Shown: piece after piece, positions 10,452 through 20,992 of the stretch
Numbering within the stretch: the first letter of the stretch is position 1
How the letters are laid out: the number at the start of each line of letters is the position of its first letter
Source of the DNA: Chelydra serpentina
Taxonomy: Eukaryota > Chordata > Testudines > Chelydridae
DNA: 64,000 nucleotides
Reading direction: 5' to 3'
Assembly: GCA_037349315.1 (NCBI GenBank)
Contig: JBAIAC010000059.1
Coordinates: 29,420,501 to 29,484,500, forward strand
Position numbers and translations under genes: made by a program
Notes under the pieces: model-generated
The model's database searches: none
What the model saw: the letters and a program-made list of their open reading frames with translations, nothing else
What the model was told of the DNA's origin: nothing

Positions 10452-12079
10452 ATGGAGAGCTCGCCAGCACTGCTAATCATGGTGACTCAAGGCCTCAAAC
10501 GTGCTCCATCATGGAGTACACAGGAGGTGTTAGATCTTATTGCTATATGGGGGGAAGAGTCTGTGAAGGCAGAGCTCTGATCCAGCAGAAGAAATGCTGA
10601 CATCTATGCCAAGGCATGGGGGAGAAGCAGGGCCGGCTCTGGCTTTTTTGCCACCCCAGGCAAAAAAGCCGCCCGCCGGAGAACCGGCGGGGAGCGCGGC
10701 AGGACCGCAGCCCCGCTCCCCTGGCCAGGGCACCGGTGGGGAGCAGAGAAGGCCCGCGGCCTCACTGCCCTGGCCGGGGTGGGGAGCGTGGCAGGCTCCG
10801 CTGCCCTGGCCGGGGCGCTGAGCCTGACCACGGCCCCACTCACCTGGGCGGCCGGAGTGTTGCGGGGCAGGCGCCGAGTCCGGCCGTGGCCCTGCTCTCC
10901 TGGGCGGCCGGAGTGCTGTGGGACGGGTGCCGAGCCCAGCCGCCAGGCCCGGTTGCGGCTGCGGCCCTGCTCTCCCAGGTGGCCAGAGCGCCGTGGGGAG
11001 GGTGCCGAGCCCGGCCCTGCTCTCCCGGGTGGCCGGAGTGTTGCGGGGCGGGCGCCGAGCCCGGCAGCAGCCCTGCTCTCCCGAGCAGCCGGAGTTCTGC
11101 GGGGCGAGCGCCGAGCCGGCCCTGGGGAGAAGGGCAGTGCCGCGTGAAAATAAAGGAGCTTCAGCAAGCGTACCAGAAGACAAGGGAGGCGAACAGTCAT
11201 TCTGGTTCTGCCCCACCGCCTTGCCACTTCTATGAGGAGCTGCATGCTATTCTTGGTGGAGACCCCACCACTATCCCAAAACACTCCATGGATACTTTCC
11301 AGGGGCCCCAGGCGACCTCCAGCAACAACGACGAGGAAATTGTTGATGAGGAGAGGGGAAGGAGGAGAGTGCAAGGCAGGCAAACGGAGGATCCATTCTC
11401 CCGGTTAGCCAAGAACTGTTTTTAACCCTGGAGCCAATCCCCTCACGGGACCAGTTGGAGGCAGAGCGTGATGCCAGGGAAGGCACCTCTGGGGAGTACA
11501 CATTTCCAAACTGTAGGGGTTACATGCCTTTGTTTTTAATGTGAACAAAAAAATAGCTGTAGTGGGTACCTGGGTGAGAGGTCTTGTGCTGGTTGTGCTT
11601 GGAAGGGTTGTGGCTTGCAGGTCTTGTGCTGCAGCTTTTGTGAAGACATCCTTTGGATCACTGATTGGAACTTCAGAATTAACCTTACACCAGAAACGAA
11701 GTATGCACTGTCAGTGCTACCCTTGTGCTTTGTATTCTTTGTGGCTGAAACCTTGTCTATCAGCACATCTTCCACACTGGAGCAGAGACCTTCTGAGATT
11801 AGAAGGCAGAAAAAGAAGACTCGGGAGGACACGTTCCATGAATTAATGCACACCTCCGAGAGTGACAAAGTGGAGCTCAGCACATGGAGGATTACACTGT
11901 CTGACAATCTGCACAAGGACAGGGAGGACAGAAGAGGATGCAGGGAACAAGAAAATGCCACACAGGACGAGATGCTGCGGATTATGAGGGAGCAATCAGA
12001 CATGCTGAGACGTTTGGTTGAATTTCAAGAAAGGCAGCTGGATGCTAGAGTCCCGCTGCGGCCTATGCTGGACCTGCTG
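10452..12079 (+). pseudogene. Harbinger Myb/SANT-like gene, disrupted
   Basis: The frame opens at ATG 10452 and reads into a trihelix/Myb-like domain (APSWSTQEVLDLIAIWGEE). A TGA at 10578-10580 replaces what is Arg in relatives (a likely CGA-to-TGA change). The frame is then split by the 497-bp hAT element at 10628-11124 and resumes with QCRVKIKELQQAYQKTREAN, followed by CHFYEELHAILGG and an acidic tail. The exon 1 donor at about 11493, GT in the other copy, is GG here. Exon 2 lies at about 11770-12079 (ETFHELMH-type segment, then a charged coiled-coil ending RPMLDLL). It cannot make a full protein. Confidence 0.8.
10628..11124 (+). mobile_element. hAT element inserted in the Myb-like coding sequence
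   Basis: Begins CAGGGCCGGCTCTGG and ends CGAGCCGGCCCTG, inverted repeats of at least 12 bp. The perfect 8-bp duplication GGGAGAAG lies at 10620-10627 and 11125-11132. The inside is a set of imperfect GC-rich tandem units (GGCGGCCGGAGTG, GCCGAGCCCGGC). Open frames of over 200 codons on both strands are composition artefacts. The left end is shared with 1854-2238. Confidence 0.93.
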
Positions 12080-12479
12080 TGATCGTCACCAAGTTCCACA
12101 TCCTCCTCTCCCAGACGTTCTAGGATGTAGGCTGGTGGGGGGAGGGGGGAGAAGAGAGTCCAGTATCACTTGCACTCAACTCCAGGGGAGGGTACAAGGA
12201 CCAGAAGGTGCCCATTCCCACACTTTTGATTGTTATTGCAGTGCAATTGTAAGCAAGCTGTCCTTGTTTCTTCCTTCCCCCCCTCCCCCACCTGTGTTAT
12301 CAGTCTCTTTGCCTCAGGTTATATTACTTTTCTTTGCGGTCTCTGTGTGTTTGTGAGAATAATAAAACTGAATGGATTGAGAAGAAAAGGCTCTTTATTC
12401 ATTCAGCACCCTGTGGTTAGCGGGGGTGGAGTTCACAGGGGAGTACGTGAAATGAAGGGGACAGCTTAATAAGGAACAA

Positions 12480-13510
12480 CACCGAAGTGCCACATTACTG
12501 GGGGTTATTGCTGAAACTGGTTTTCAAAGCCTCAGGGAGATGCAGAGCCCCTCAATGTGCTCTTCTTAGTGCCCTAGTTTCTGGCTGCTCAAAATGGGCT
12601 GCCAGGTGATCTGCCTCAACCCCTCACCCTGACAGAAACTTGTCTCCCTTCGTTTCACAGATATTATGGTACACACAGCAATAACAATGGGGATATTGCT
12701 TTCTTAGACACATTCTACCACCATTCTGCACTTGCTCAGGCTATGGTTGAACCAGTCCTTACTGCTGTCCAGGCTGCCTGTGTACGGGTTCATGAACCAT
12801 GGGAGCAAGGGGCAGGTTGTGTCGCCCAGGATCACAGTTGGCATTTCAACATCATCAATGGTTATTTTGCAGTGTGGAAAGACAGTCCCTGCTTCCTGAA
12901 CAGACCAGAGTTCCTAAAGATGCGTGCGTCATGCACCTTTCCCAACCATCCCACGCTGATGTCAATGAAACGGCCCGTGTTCCACCAGCACTTGCAACAC
13001 CATTGAGAACTACCCCTTTCGCTTTATGTACTCTTTGGCAAGGTGGTCTGATGCCAAGATAGGGATGTGTTCCGTCTATAGCCCAGCATGGCAAAGCCAT
13101 CCTCTATGTCCTGCACATTACCCAGAGTCACTACCCTTCTTAGCAAAAGTCTATTCATTGCCCTGCAAACTTCGACCACAACAGACCCCACGGTAGATTT
13201 ACCCACTCCAAATCGATGCCCCACTGACCAGTAGCAGTCAGGCATTGCAAGCTTCCGCAGAGCTATCGCCACTCGCTTCTCAACTGTCAGAGCAGCTCTC
13301 GTTTTAGTATTGCTGCACTTCAGGGCTGGGGAAAGCTCTTGACACAGTTCCTGGAAAGTGCCCTTACGCACTCGCAAGTTCTGTAGCCGCTGCTCATCAT
13401 CCCATAGCTGCATAACAATGCAGTCCCACTAGTCAGTTGTTTCCCGGGCCCAGAAGCGGTGCTCAGCCGTGTCAAGGTGATGCACGACTGTTGCCAGCAA
13501 CTGCGAATTG
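12480..13510 (-). pseudogene. Harbinger transposase remnant
   Basis: Reading on the minus strand from about 13510: ARET, then MQLWDDEQRLQNLRVRKGTF (frame 13413-13024), RAALTVEKRVAIALRKLAMP and FGVGKSTVGSVVVEV, as in the intact relative. A frameshift near 13090 moves into AIDGTHPYLGI (first catalytic Asp, with the canonical Gly). Further frames give EMPTVILGDT and SLSKCRMVVEC near 12715-12860. The AFGRLK stretch after the third catalytic Glu has been deleted, and the remainder is stop-ridden. Not functional. Confidence 0.8.
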
Positions 13511-14227
13511 CTCCACTCCATGGCTTCCAGCAGGGCTGCTTGCGTGGCATCACATTGTTCCGCGCAGTGGCTCCTACTTCAGCTGAGTCAATACTGCAGG
13601 ATAAGGCATGAGGTGTTTGTAATACTCACAACAACAGTGTACAGCTGAGCGGGGTCCATGCTTGCCGTGCTATGGCATCTGCACGTGTAACCCAGGTTTA
13701 GGGAAAAAGGCACGAAAAAGCCTTAGTTTCTTTGCCATTGATTTCAGGGATGGAGGGAGGGAGGTAAGTGCATTGTGGGAGGCTAATGCCATGTTCCCAT
13801 AGCCACCCATGCAAATGTTTTGGTCCCATAAGGCATTGCAAGCCCAATCCAAAATTCCACTCGGCTTCACGCACTGTGGGATAGCTCCCCAAAGTGCAGC
13901 ACTCCATGCATCAATGCAACCCCTGCTAGTGAGGATGCACTCTGCTGACACAATAAGCATAGTGGGGACATGCAAGATCGACTTGCTTAAATCGGGAGCT
14001 CAATGTTGACTTACATAAAATTGACTTAACTTTGTAGTGTAGACATGCCCTAAGACGACAAAAGGTGGGAGAGAGCAGGTATTACCTGAACATTGTCCAC
14101 CATTACACCAGACAGGGTTTTAAGACTGTCCCAAATCCATAATTCTTTGTTTTAAATTAACAAAAGGATACTTCTCCAACCCTCCCCCTCTTTTCCAGAT
14201 CAGAAAGTCTGGGACCAAGCAAGTTGA

Positions 14228-14503
14228 GGGCTTGTCTTCACGGGGAAGTTATTATGCAGCAAGCTAGAGTGTGAATTTAAAGCACTTTAGCTACTCCACA
14301 CTAGCTAACTGGTCGTGTGGACACTCTTATTGTGCGCTAAGAGTGCCCTCAGGTGGTTTAGCTTAGTACACTTCCAAAATGCATGAAGCTAATGCACACA
14401 GAGGCATTCATAGTGTGCTATAAGAGTGTTCACATGGGGAATTAACTGGCAGGAGCCGGTGCACACTAGCTACTCCGCACTTGTTCCCCGTGTAGACAAG
14501 CCC
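14228..14503. mobile_element. MITE with GGGCTTGTC ends
   Basis: GGGCTTGTCTTCACGGGGAA at the left and, reversed, GGGCTTGTCTACACGGGGAA at the right form an 18 of 20 inverted repeat around 276 bp of non-coding sequence. Internal words CTAGCTACTCCAC and CTAGCTACTCCGC also repeat. A Harbinger-like relationship is inferred from the GTCTACAC ends; no clear target duplication was seen. Confidence 0.7.
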
Positions 14504-15091
14504 AGTTTCAAATGGATCAAAATGAGTTTCTGTTTATCGAGAGTTCTTCTACTGCACTGATCACCACAGGACCTCCAAACTGAGCCAATTTAAGAATTAG
14601 TCCTAGGAGGTGGCTGAATCTTGGCTTATTTCTTCTGCCAGCTTGGTCATGACCAGCAATGGATCTGGGGACTTCCAGCACTGTTTACAGCATGAGCTAA
14701 AAGACTGTCCCTTCCAGCCAGGAGCTATCACACACTCAGACTGGAGGCTGAGCTAGGTCCATGCAAACCACTCTTCAGTGTTCATATACATCTCCTCGTC
14801 CTCCCATCTTCTATTCCTTGGCTGGTGTCTGGGCTATTGGCTTGAGAAATGGAGTTTGCACCTATTCTGAAGGCACTGAGATCTGGGCTCCCAACATCCT
14901 CCTCAGGAAGGAAGTTCTATGGCTCTTAAGCCAGCTTTGTTCCCTGCTGTCACAAATTGGACCCTGAGGTTCCAGAGGAAAGGATGAATGAGACTAAAAA
15001 ACCCTCTCTCCTTTCCCCTTCCTTCCTGGACACAAAGGTAGGAAAGAGCCTCTTATTAAGCTCAGCAGGCTAATATGAGGTCAGACTAGAT

Positions 15092-16001
15092 CAGTGGTTT
15101 TCAAACTTTTTTTTCTGGTGACCCAGTTGAAGAAAATTGTTGATGCCCATGACCCAACGGAGCTGGGGATGAGGGGTTTGGGGTGTGGGAGAGGCTCAGG
15201 GCTGGGGCAGATGGTTGGGGTGTGGGGGTGAGGACTGTGGGATGGGGGGGCTCTGGGCTGGTGGTGCAGGCTTTAGGGTAGGGCCAGGGATGAGGAGTTT
15301 GGGGTGCAAGAGGGGGTTCCAGGTTTGGGGGGGCTCAGGGCTGGGGTAGGGTGTTGGGGTGAGGGAGGGGGTCAGGATTCTGGGCTGGGGGGTTCAGGTT
15401 CTGGGGTGGGGCCAGGGATGAGAGGTTTGGGATACAGGAAGGGGCTCCAGGTTTGGGGACGGGCTTAGGGCTGGGGAAGGGGGTTGGGGTGTGGGTCAGG
15501 ATTCTGGGCTGGGGGTGCAGGTTCTGGGGTGGAGGCAGGGATGAGAGGTTTGGGGTGGGGCTCAGGGCTGGGGCAGGGGATTGGGGTCGGGGTGTGGGCT
15601 AACCTCAGGCGGCTCCCAGTCAGTGGCACAGCGGGGATGCTAAGCCTGGCTTCCTGACTGTCCTGGCACCGTAGACCGCACTTCGCCCCGCAAGTGGCCA
15701 GCAGCAGGTCCGGCTCCTAGGCAGAGGTGCGCAAGTGGCTCCGCACGGCTCTTGCCCACAGGCACCACCCACCCACCTCCCATTGGCTGGTTCCCAGCTA
15801 ATGGGGGTGCAGAGTTGGTTCTCAGGGCAGAGACAGCACACAGTGTCAGAACAGTTAGAGACTTGCCTGCCTTAGCCGGGCAGCACCGCCGATGGGACTT
15901 TTAATGGCCCGGTCGGCAGTGCTGACCAGAGCCACCATGACCCAGTGCCTTCCATTCTGTGACCCAGTACTGGGTCGCGACCTGCAGTTTGAAAGCCACT
16001 G
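15092..16001 (+). mobile_element. non-autonomous hAT element with minisatellite core
   Basis: The left end CAGTGGTTTTCAAACTTTTT and the reversed right end CAGTGGCTTTCAAACTGCAG form the inverted repeat. The 8-bp duplication GACTAGAT lies at 15084-15091 and 16002-16009. TGACCCA near the left and TGGGTCGCGACC near the right extend the similarity inward. It is 910 bp long and non-coding. Confidence 0.9.
15165..15600. repeat. G-rich minisatellite inside the hAT element
   Basis: About four to five imperfect copies of a unit near 100 bp that contains GGGATGAGAGGTTTGGGGT, GGCTCAGGGCTGGGG and GGTTGGGGTGTGGG. The strand is strongly G-over-C skewed and could form G-quadruplexes. Confidence 0.65.
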
Positions 16002-16045
16002 GACTAGATGATCTAAACGTTTCTTCTGGCCTTAAAATCTCTACA

Positions 16046-17528
16046 CATTAAAACACCCAGTGCGGGGGTTCAGTTTTTTGAATGTTACCCCCTAACTCAG
16101 CAGCCATCAAAGGGGTCAATGGAACCCTCAGCAGCCCCTAAGGGCATGCCAGCCCCCTTCTACAATAACAATAGCAGTGACACTGCTCCTGACCCAATGT
16201 CATCTGACTGAGCAACTGGTGGATGCAAAGCCTGTAGTTTAGATCCTGCAAGTCAGTGAATCACTCATTGTTAAGCCTTTCCCTGTTACACCTGAATTAT
16301 TTTCCCTCTCACTTAACATCAAAAGTCATACTACTTTCAGCAGGATTCCTATGAATCCAAGTCACATATCCACAATATCAATATGACCAACTAATACATC
16401 TTCTATGGAAAAACTTCCTCCCAGTCATATTAGCACTATGCCTCTGACACATATCAATTCCAATTGCCTTCTCAGGGCTCCCACCTGGGCTTCCATGTGC
16501 CTGAAATTAAAGGATCACCTTGCAGAGTGAATAATAGAGGCTAAAACTACAGTATAGAACCGTATTTCCAGCACCCCTCAGAAACAGTGCAAAGGCTTTG
16601 GAGAGTCAGAGGTAATGGAGGAGCTGAGGTAAAGGGAAGTAATTGCTGGGAAGGAACCTAGGTAAGAACTTGGAGGGATGTTGGGTATGGATGGGAAAAG
16701 TAAGGAAGTTTTTTTGCAGGGGTGGAGAGGGATTGTTAGGGAGCATCCCCATGCAGATGCTGGCTGACCCTTAGCCTCTTCCAAAAAGTCACGCATATCT
16801 GCCCCTGTCCCCGTGTCTCTGTGCCCCCACCCAACCATCCCCCTTCCACCTGTAGCACTACACCCCCTCTGCCCATGTGGCCCTGCGCCTCCACTCCCAT
16901 TCAGCCCATGTCCCAGTCTGTCCTCCCCCACTAGCCCTTATGAGCTCCTGTCTGAACCCCCAGTATCCCCACACTGTCTGTCTCTCCATAGCCATTGTCT
17001 TGTGACCTGGCCCAACAGACACTGTGAAGAAGGCAGGCTCTTTTTCTTTCTTTCTGGCTGGGGCTTGCCAGAAGCAGCTACTGTGTTCTAGCAAAAAGGT
17101 GGAACTGCAGCAACTTTTGAGCAGAAGCTATTTTCTACAAAAAATTAAAAATATGTGCAGCACATTAAATATGCGCACACGCAGTGGTGCAGAAATCCCC
17201 CCAGGAGTAAGGCCCTGTGGAGTGAATAGGTTTCGCATGATCTAGCCTGAACTATTTGCACTTCCTGCCATCAGAATAGACCTGAATCACCTGTGAGCAA
17301 CATTTGTATCTTCCCCTCTTGCATTTCTATAGAGGTTGATCTTTGAGTAGATCCTTTCAAAGTGAAATTGGCCACTTTGTGTTCCTTGAATCTGTGGTTC
17401 ATTAATCATAGTGTCCTTTAGGATCCCACAGCCTTCTTCCATACTGGTAGATTTAGGTCCCTTCACACTTTACTCACTATATTTAATAGCTTCCGAGATC
17501 AGATGGAGCCAATGTGACCATCTAGTTT
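16046..17528. other. gene-free stretch
   Basis: I see no gene, complete transposon or array here. The short open frames around 16578-17245 overlap on both strands and match nothing I know. Confidence 0.4.
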
Positions 17529-17625
17529 AGCAGTTCTCAAACTGTGAGCTGGGACCCCAAAGTGGGTCATGATCGCATTTTAATGGGGTCACCAGGGCTG
17601 GTGTTAGAATTACTGGGGGCCAAAT
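17529..17625 (+). mobile_element. truncated hAT-like element
   Basis: CAGTTCTCAAACTGTGAG followed by GGGACCCCAAAGTGGGTC and TTTTAATGGGGTCACC resembles the 5' end of a hAT family common in reptiles. No right end or target duplication is present before the olfactory receptor remnant, so it is treated as a fragment. Confidence 0.4.
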
Positions 17626-17699
17626 CACCTCTTTTCTCCTCTCTTTTAGCAATCTCAGGTGCCGATTCCATGGGGGTTGAAAACTGAACCAGGCTGATA

Positions 17700-18240
17700 C
17701 AACTCCACTTCCATCCCTCGTAATGAGCTGACTTGTCTGTGTGCATCTCATAACTGATTGCTGGTGCTGGGGTTCCTGTTTGGCCTGTAGTTTATTTTTC
17801 TGCTGTTCCGCCTGCTATTCTGTGACACCAATGAAATCAATCACTTCTATTGTGATGTGCTGCCCGTCTTGCTGCTGGCATGTGCCAATAGGCAGATCCA
17901 CCAGCTTGCTATCTGCATCACAGTCCTGACCATCCCCTTCCTGCTGAGCTCTATTTCCTGTGTCTTCATCATGGACACCATCCTGTGAATCTGCTCTGCA
18001 GCCAGCTGATGCCATGCCTTTTCCAGCTACTCCTCCCATGTAATGGTTGTTCTCCTGCTATACAGCTGCTGCAGCTTCATAGACCTACACTCCAGTTCCA
18101 GCTACTAACCAGAAGAAGGCTGGGTGGTATCTCTGGGCTACACCTTTGTCATCCCTGTACTGAGTCCTTTGAGCTACAACATGAGAAAAAAGAAGCTCAA
18201 GAAGGCACTGAAGAGAGTCATGAATAGGGAAACAAATTCT
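17700..18240 (+). pseudogene. 5'-truncated OR10V-like olfactory receptor pseudogene
   Basis: From about 17750 one frame reads LLVLGFLFGL, stop, FIFLLFRLLFCDTNEINHF, YCDVLPVLLLACA, HVMVVLLLYSCCSFI and YTFVIPVLSPLSYNM: helix 4 to helix 7 of an olfactory receptor. It is closest to the intact gene at 22553-23500, which shares TNEINHFYCDVLPVL. In-frame stops lie at about 17788, 17986, 18007 and 18105. Weak similarity extends upstream to about 17700 after a one-base loss. Helices 1-3, including the MAYDRYVAIC segment, are absent. It lies on the opposite strand to the intact gene and is non-functional. Confidence 0.88.
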
Positions 18241-18959
18241 TTCTCAGAGAGAGTGACCATTTCCCCCCTGCCTTTTCCATTCTGGGAACTAAATGGCTCA
18301 GAGAGGTCAGTGTCTGGGATATGAAAGCTTTCATCTTTAGGGCATTGGTTCCAATTTGCCCTGAGGTTAGAGGGACAGGGCTGATTAAGGGGGATCAGGG
18401 AATGAGACATGGAGCCTTCCATGATTAGATCCCTGATTCCACTGCAACCCAAGTCAGGACTCAGGAGAAAGAGCTATGAAGCACTAAGAATCCAGAGAAC
18501 CTGTTCCAACTGCCCCTATGGGAGAGAGGGGATGAACGGCTCATTTGCATGGGATATGGAGCCTGTCACCCCTAGGTAACCAGTGCCTATATAACCCCAA
18601 GCAGGTAATGATCAAGTCAGATGGGCTCACAAGCTATTAGGCTCAATACAGGGGTAACTGGGTGACATTCTATGGCCTGTGTTATAAAGAGGGTCAAATT
18701 AGCCTTTAAAATCTGTGAGTCTGCTGGCTTCTCAGTGATCTGTATGAAATGAGTTGGAAGGGTCTCTATCAGCGGTCAGCACTAGAAAAGACGCCATTGC
18801 AACTGGCACTAACTGAGCCCTTTTTTGCAGGGCGAGTAGGAGGACTGGAGGGTTCATAGAAACTGAAATGCTTCCCGTCTCTGGAAGTAGTCCTCAAAGG
18901 GTAGAGGTGGATTGGAATGAAGGCACGCACGGTAAAGCAGATATTAGGAACACAGTCAC

Positions 18960-19090
18960 TGCCAGACTGGACTGGACCGGATCAGTAGCCCATCTAGCTC
19001 AGTATCCTTTCTCTGACAGGGACCAGTATGAGATGCTTCAATAGAAGGTGCCAAAATCCCTGCAGTAGGCCGTTATAAATAGAGGTGGGT
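18960..19090 (-). mobile_element. old CR1 tail fragment
   Basis: CCCATCTAGCTCAGTATCC and TCTCTGACAGGGACCAG match, with changes, the CR1 piece at 25680-25740 (CCACCTAGCCCAGTATCC ... CGACAGTGGCCA). Short and diverged. Confidence 0.45.
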
Positions 19091-19260
19091 GAATGTCACA
19101 ATGCTTGGGTCTCTCCTGGGTACCTCCTGCTGATTGGGCACTGCTAAATCCGCAGCGCGCCCCTGTCGGCACAAACAGGAGTCTCCTCAATACTAAATTA
19201 CACCAAATGGTCTGTCTGCATTTGAAAGGATGGGGATTCCTGGCGGCTCACTCCACAAGC

Positions 19261-20072
19261 TGTCATAAATGAAGGGAAGGGGGAGAGGGTCTGATGCAGT
19301 GCTATAAAATCCTCTTACCAGTAAAGGGTTAAGAAATACAGGTAGCCAGACTGACACCTGACCTGGCTGGCATCTGACCAATAAGGGGACAAGATACTTT
19401 CAAAATCTGGGAGGGGGGGGGGAGGCTGTGTGAGTGTCTCTTTGTCTGAGTCAGAGTGATCTTGGAAGACAGAAGGAACCTACAGAAAATCAAACCTCCC
19501 TTTTCTGAAGTAAGTTTAGATAGCATAGCGAATAGATTTCTGTTTAATTTTGCTTGGTGTATTCCCTGTGTTAGAAGGGGCAGGGGGGGCGTTATTCATG
19601 GTTTTCTGTAACTTTAAGGTTTTGTCCAGAGGGGGAAATCTCTCTGAGTTTGGAAATTAAGTGCCCTGTAAAATAGTTACCATCCTGATTTTACAGAGAT
19701 GATTTTACCTTCTTTATTTTTAATTAAATCCTTCTTTTAAGAAGCTGACTGTTTTCTATGGTGTTAAAACCCAGGGGGTGGGTTTTTAGATCACTGTGTA
19801 ACCAATTGGTTGGGAGATTGTTCTCAAGCTTCCCAGGAAAGGGGGTGTACGGCTTGAGGGGGTAGTTTGGGGGGGAGGGAAGTTCAAGTGATTCCTTTCC
19901 TGGATTCCTGATAGACATTTGATGGTGGCAGCGAAAGAAGCATTTCTTAGGGTGCAGGGAATTTTGTACCTCGGGGGTTTTAACCTAAGCTGGTAAAAAT
20001 AAGCTTAGGGGCTCTTAATGCGGGTCCCCACGTCTTTACCCTAGAGTTTAGAGTGGGGAGGGAACCCTGACA
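19261..20072 (+). mobile_element. solo LTR of an endogenous retroelement
   Basis: Starts TGTCATAAAT and ends CCCTGACA (TG...CA), flanked by the 5-bp duplication CAAGC at 19256-19260 and 20073-20077. It is 812 bp long with no internal region or second LTR, so it arose by recombination between two LTRs. TTAATTAAATCC near 19720 and TCTTTATTTTT near 19705 lie where the LTR polyadenylation region would be. The 3' part is homologous to 41397-41508. Confidence 0.9.
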
Positions 20073-20077
20073 CAAGC

Positions 20078-20992
20078 CCTTTCAGTATTGTTCCCAATTC
20101 ACTACCCCCGGGGGAAGGGTTGCAGCACAGAATGTTTAACGGCTCACCTTGGGATCTGTAAGTGCTGGTACTTGGGGAATGACCTTCTTGAGGGCAGTTT
20201 CTCTGAAGCTCTCCAGGAGTCCCTCTTGGGAGCTGTAGAGCTACTGTCTGCTCTCTCCCAGAGCGGCCCAACAACTGTCCGGAACTTCCTGCTTTTAAAC
20301 CCTTATTCCACCTGTAACGAGGTCGGCACCCACTTCTCCCAAGCACTCCCGTTTCTGGTCAGTTGTGAGCCTGCTTTTCTTTTAGTTCTTACAACAGGAT
20401 GGCACCCACCTCTCACAAGTGCCCTCCTGGCGGACGGTTGTTCAGCAGGTTTTCAGTGACTCAGCCCTCTTGTCGAGTCACACCCACTGTCCCCCATTCT
20501 GGGGTATTCAGTCTCTAGTTCTTTCTCTGGTATGGGGCCATAGCACTAAGGCTTCCTTCCTGGAGACATAGCCTTCTCTAACACTCCAACAGGAGCCCAT
20601 CTCAGTACCCTCAGTTGGTATGTCCTTTTTGGCAGCCCTCCATGGGCTCAGTCTTCAGCCAGACCAGCAGGGCCCATCACAATACTCACCCAGTCTGGCT
20701 AGGTTCTGGGCTCAGTCCCCTGGGCTCAGTCCTGCCTGCAGTGACCTGTCCGTGCTCCTGCTGCTTTTCCAGCCAGGCACCCAGTTCTCCCTCTTCAAGC
20801 TTCAGGCAGCAACTGACTGCTCTGCTGCTGATGCTCCTTTTTATAGGGCCTTTCTGGCCCCTGATTGGCTGCTTCTCTGTAGCCACTCTAGGCCATCTGG
20901 AGGACTTCCCCTCTGTTCTTTTCTGGGGTGAGGTGCAGCAGGGCTGCAAAGTCTCTAGGACGGGGTCTCTGGACCTAATCCACCCCGTCACA
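20078..20992 (-). mobile_element. LTR-like sequence, minus strand
   Basis: Read on the minus strand it begins TGTGACGGGGTGG at 20992. A TATA-like CCCTATAAAAAGG follows near 20840, with a CCAAT-type word about 20 bp upstream, then a GCAGTCAGTTGCTGCC-type segment, the usual U3-R plan of an LTR. A GTGAGTA-type donor lies near 20690. The far end and a target duplication were not identified; bases 20078-20380 may belong to something else. Confidence 0.4.

Larger units (their letters stand above)
10084..14050. mobile_element. second PIF/Harbinger transposon, decayed
   Basis: The left end GGGCCTGGTCTATACTACAAAGTTA and the reverse of the right end, GGGCATGTCTACACTACAAAGTTA, give a long inverted repeat. 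It contains a Myb-like gene on + and a transposase on -, the mirror arrangement of the copy at 4554-9527 and from a different subfamily, since the encoded proteins differ widely. Both genes are broken. A hAT element sits inside at 10628-11124. The leader near 13860 contains ACTGTGGGATAGCTCC, as in the first copy. Confidence 0.85.
15010..16045 (+). mobile_element. CR1/SINE tail split by a hAT element
   Basis: TTAAGCTCAGCAGGC ... GGTCAGACTAGAT on the left joins GATCTAAACG ... CTGGCCTTAAAATCT on the right when the hAT element and one target copy are removed. This gives the usual 3' tail of an old CR1 or CR1-tailed SINE. Confidence 0.5.

Noticed and set aside
10604..11425. Open frames of 228-269 codons on both strands across 10.6-11.4 kb
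   Set aside because: They cross the boundaries of a hAT element and come from GC-rich tandem units; both strands are open at once and there is no known domain except the interrupted Myb-like segment.
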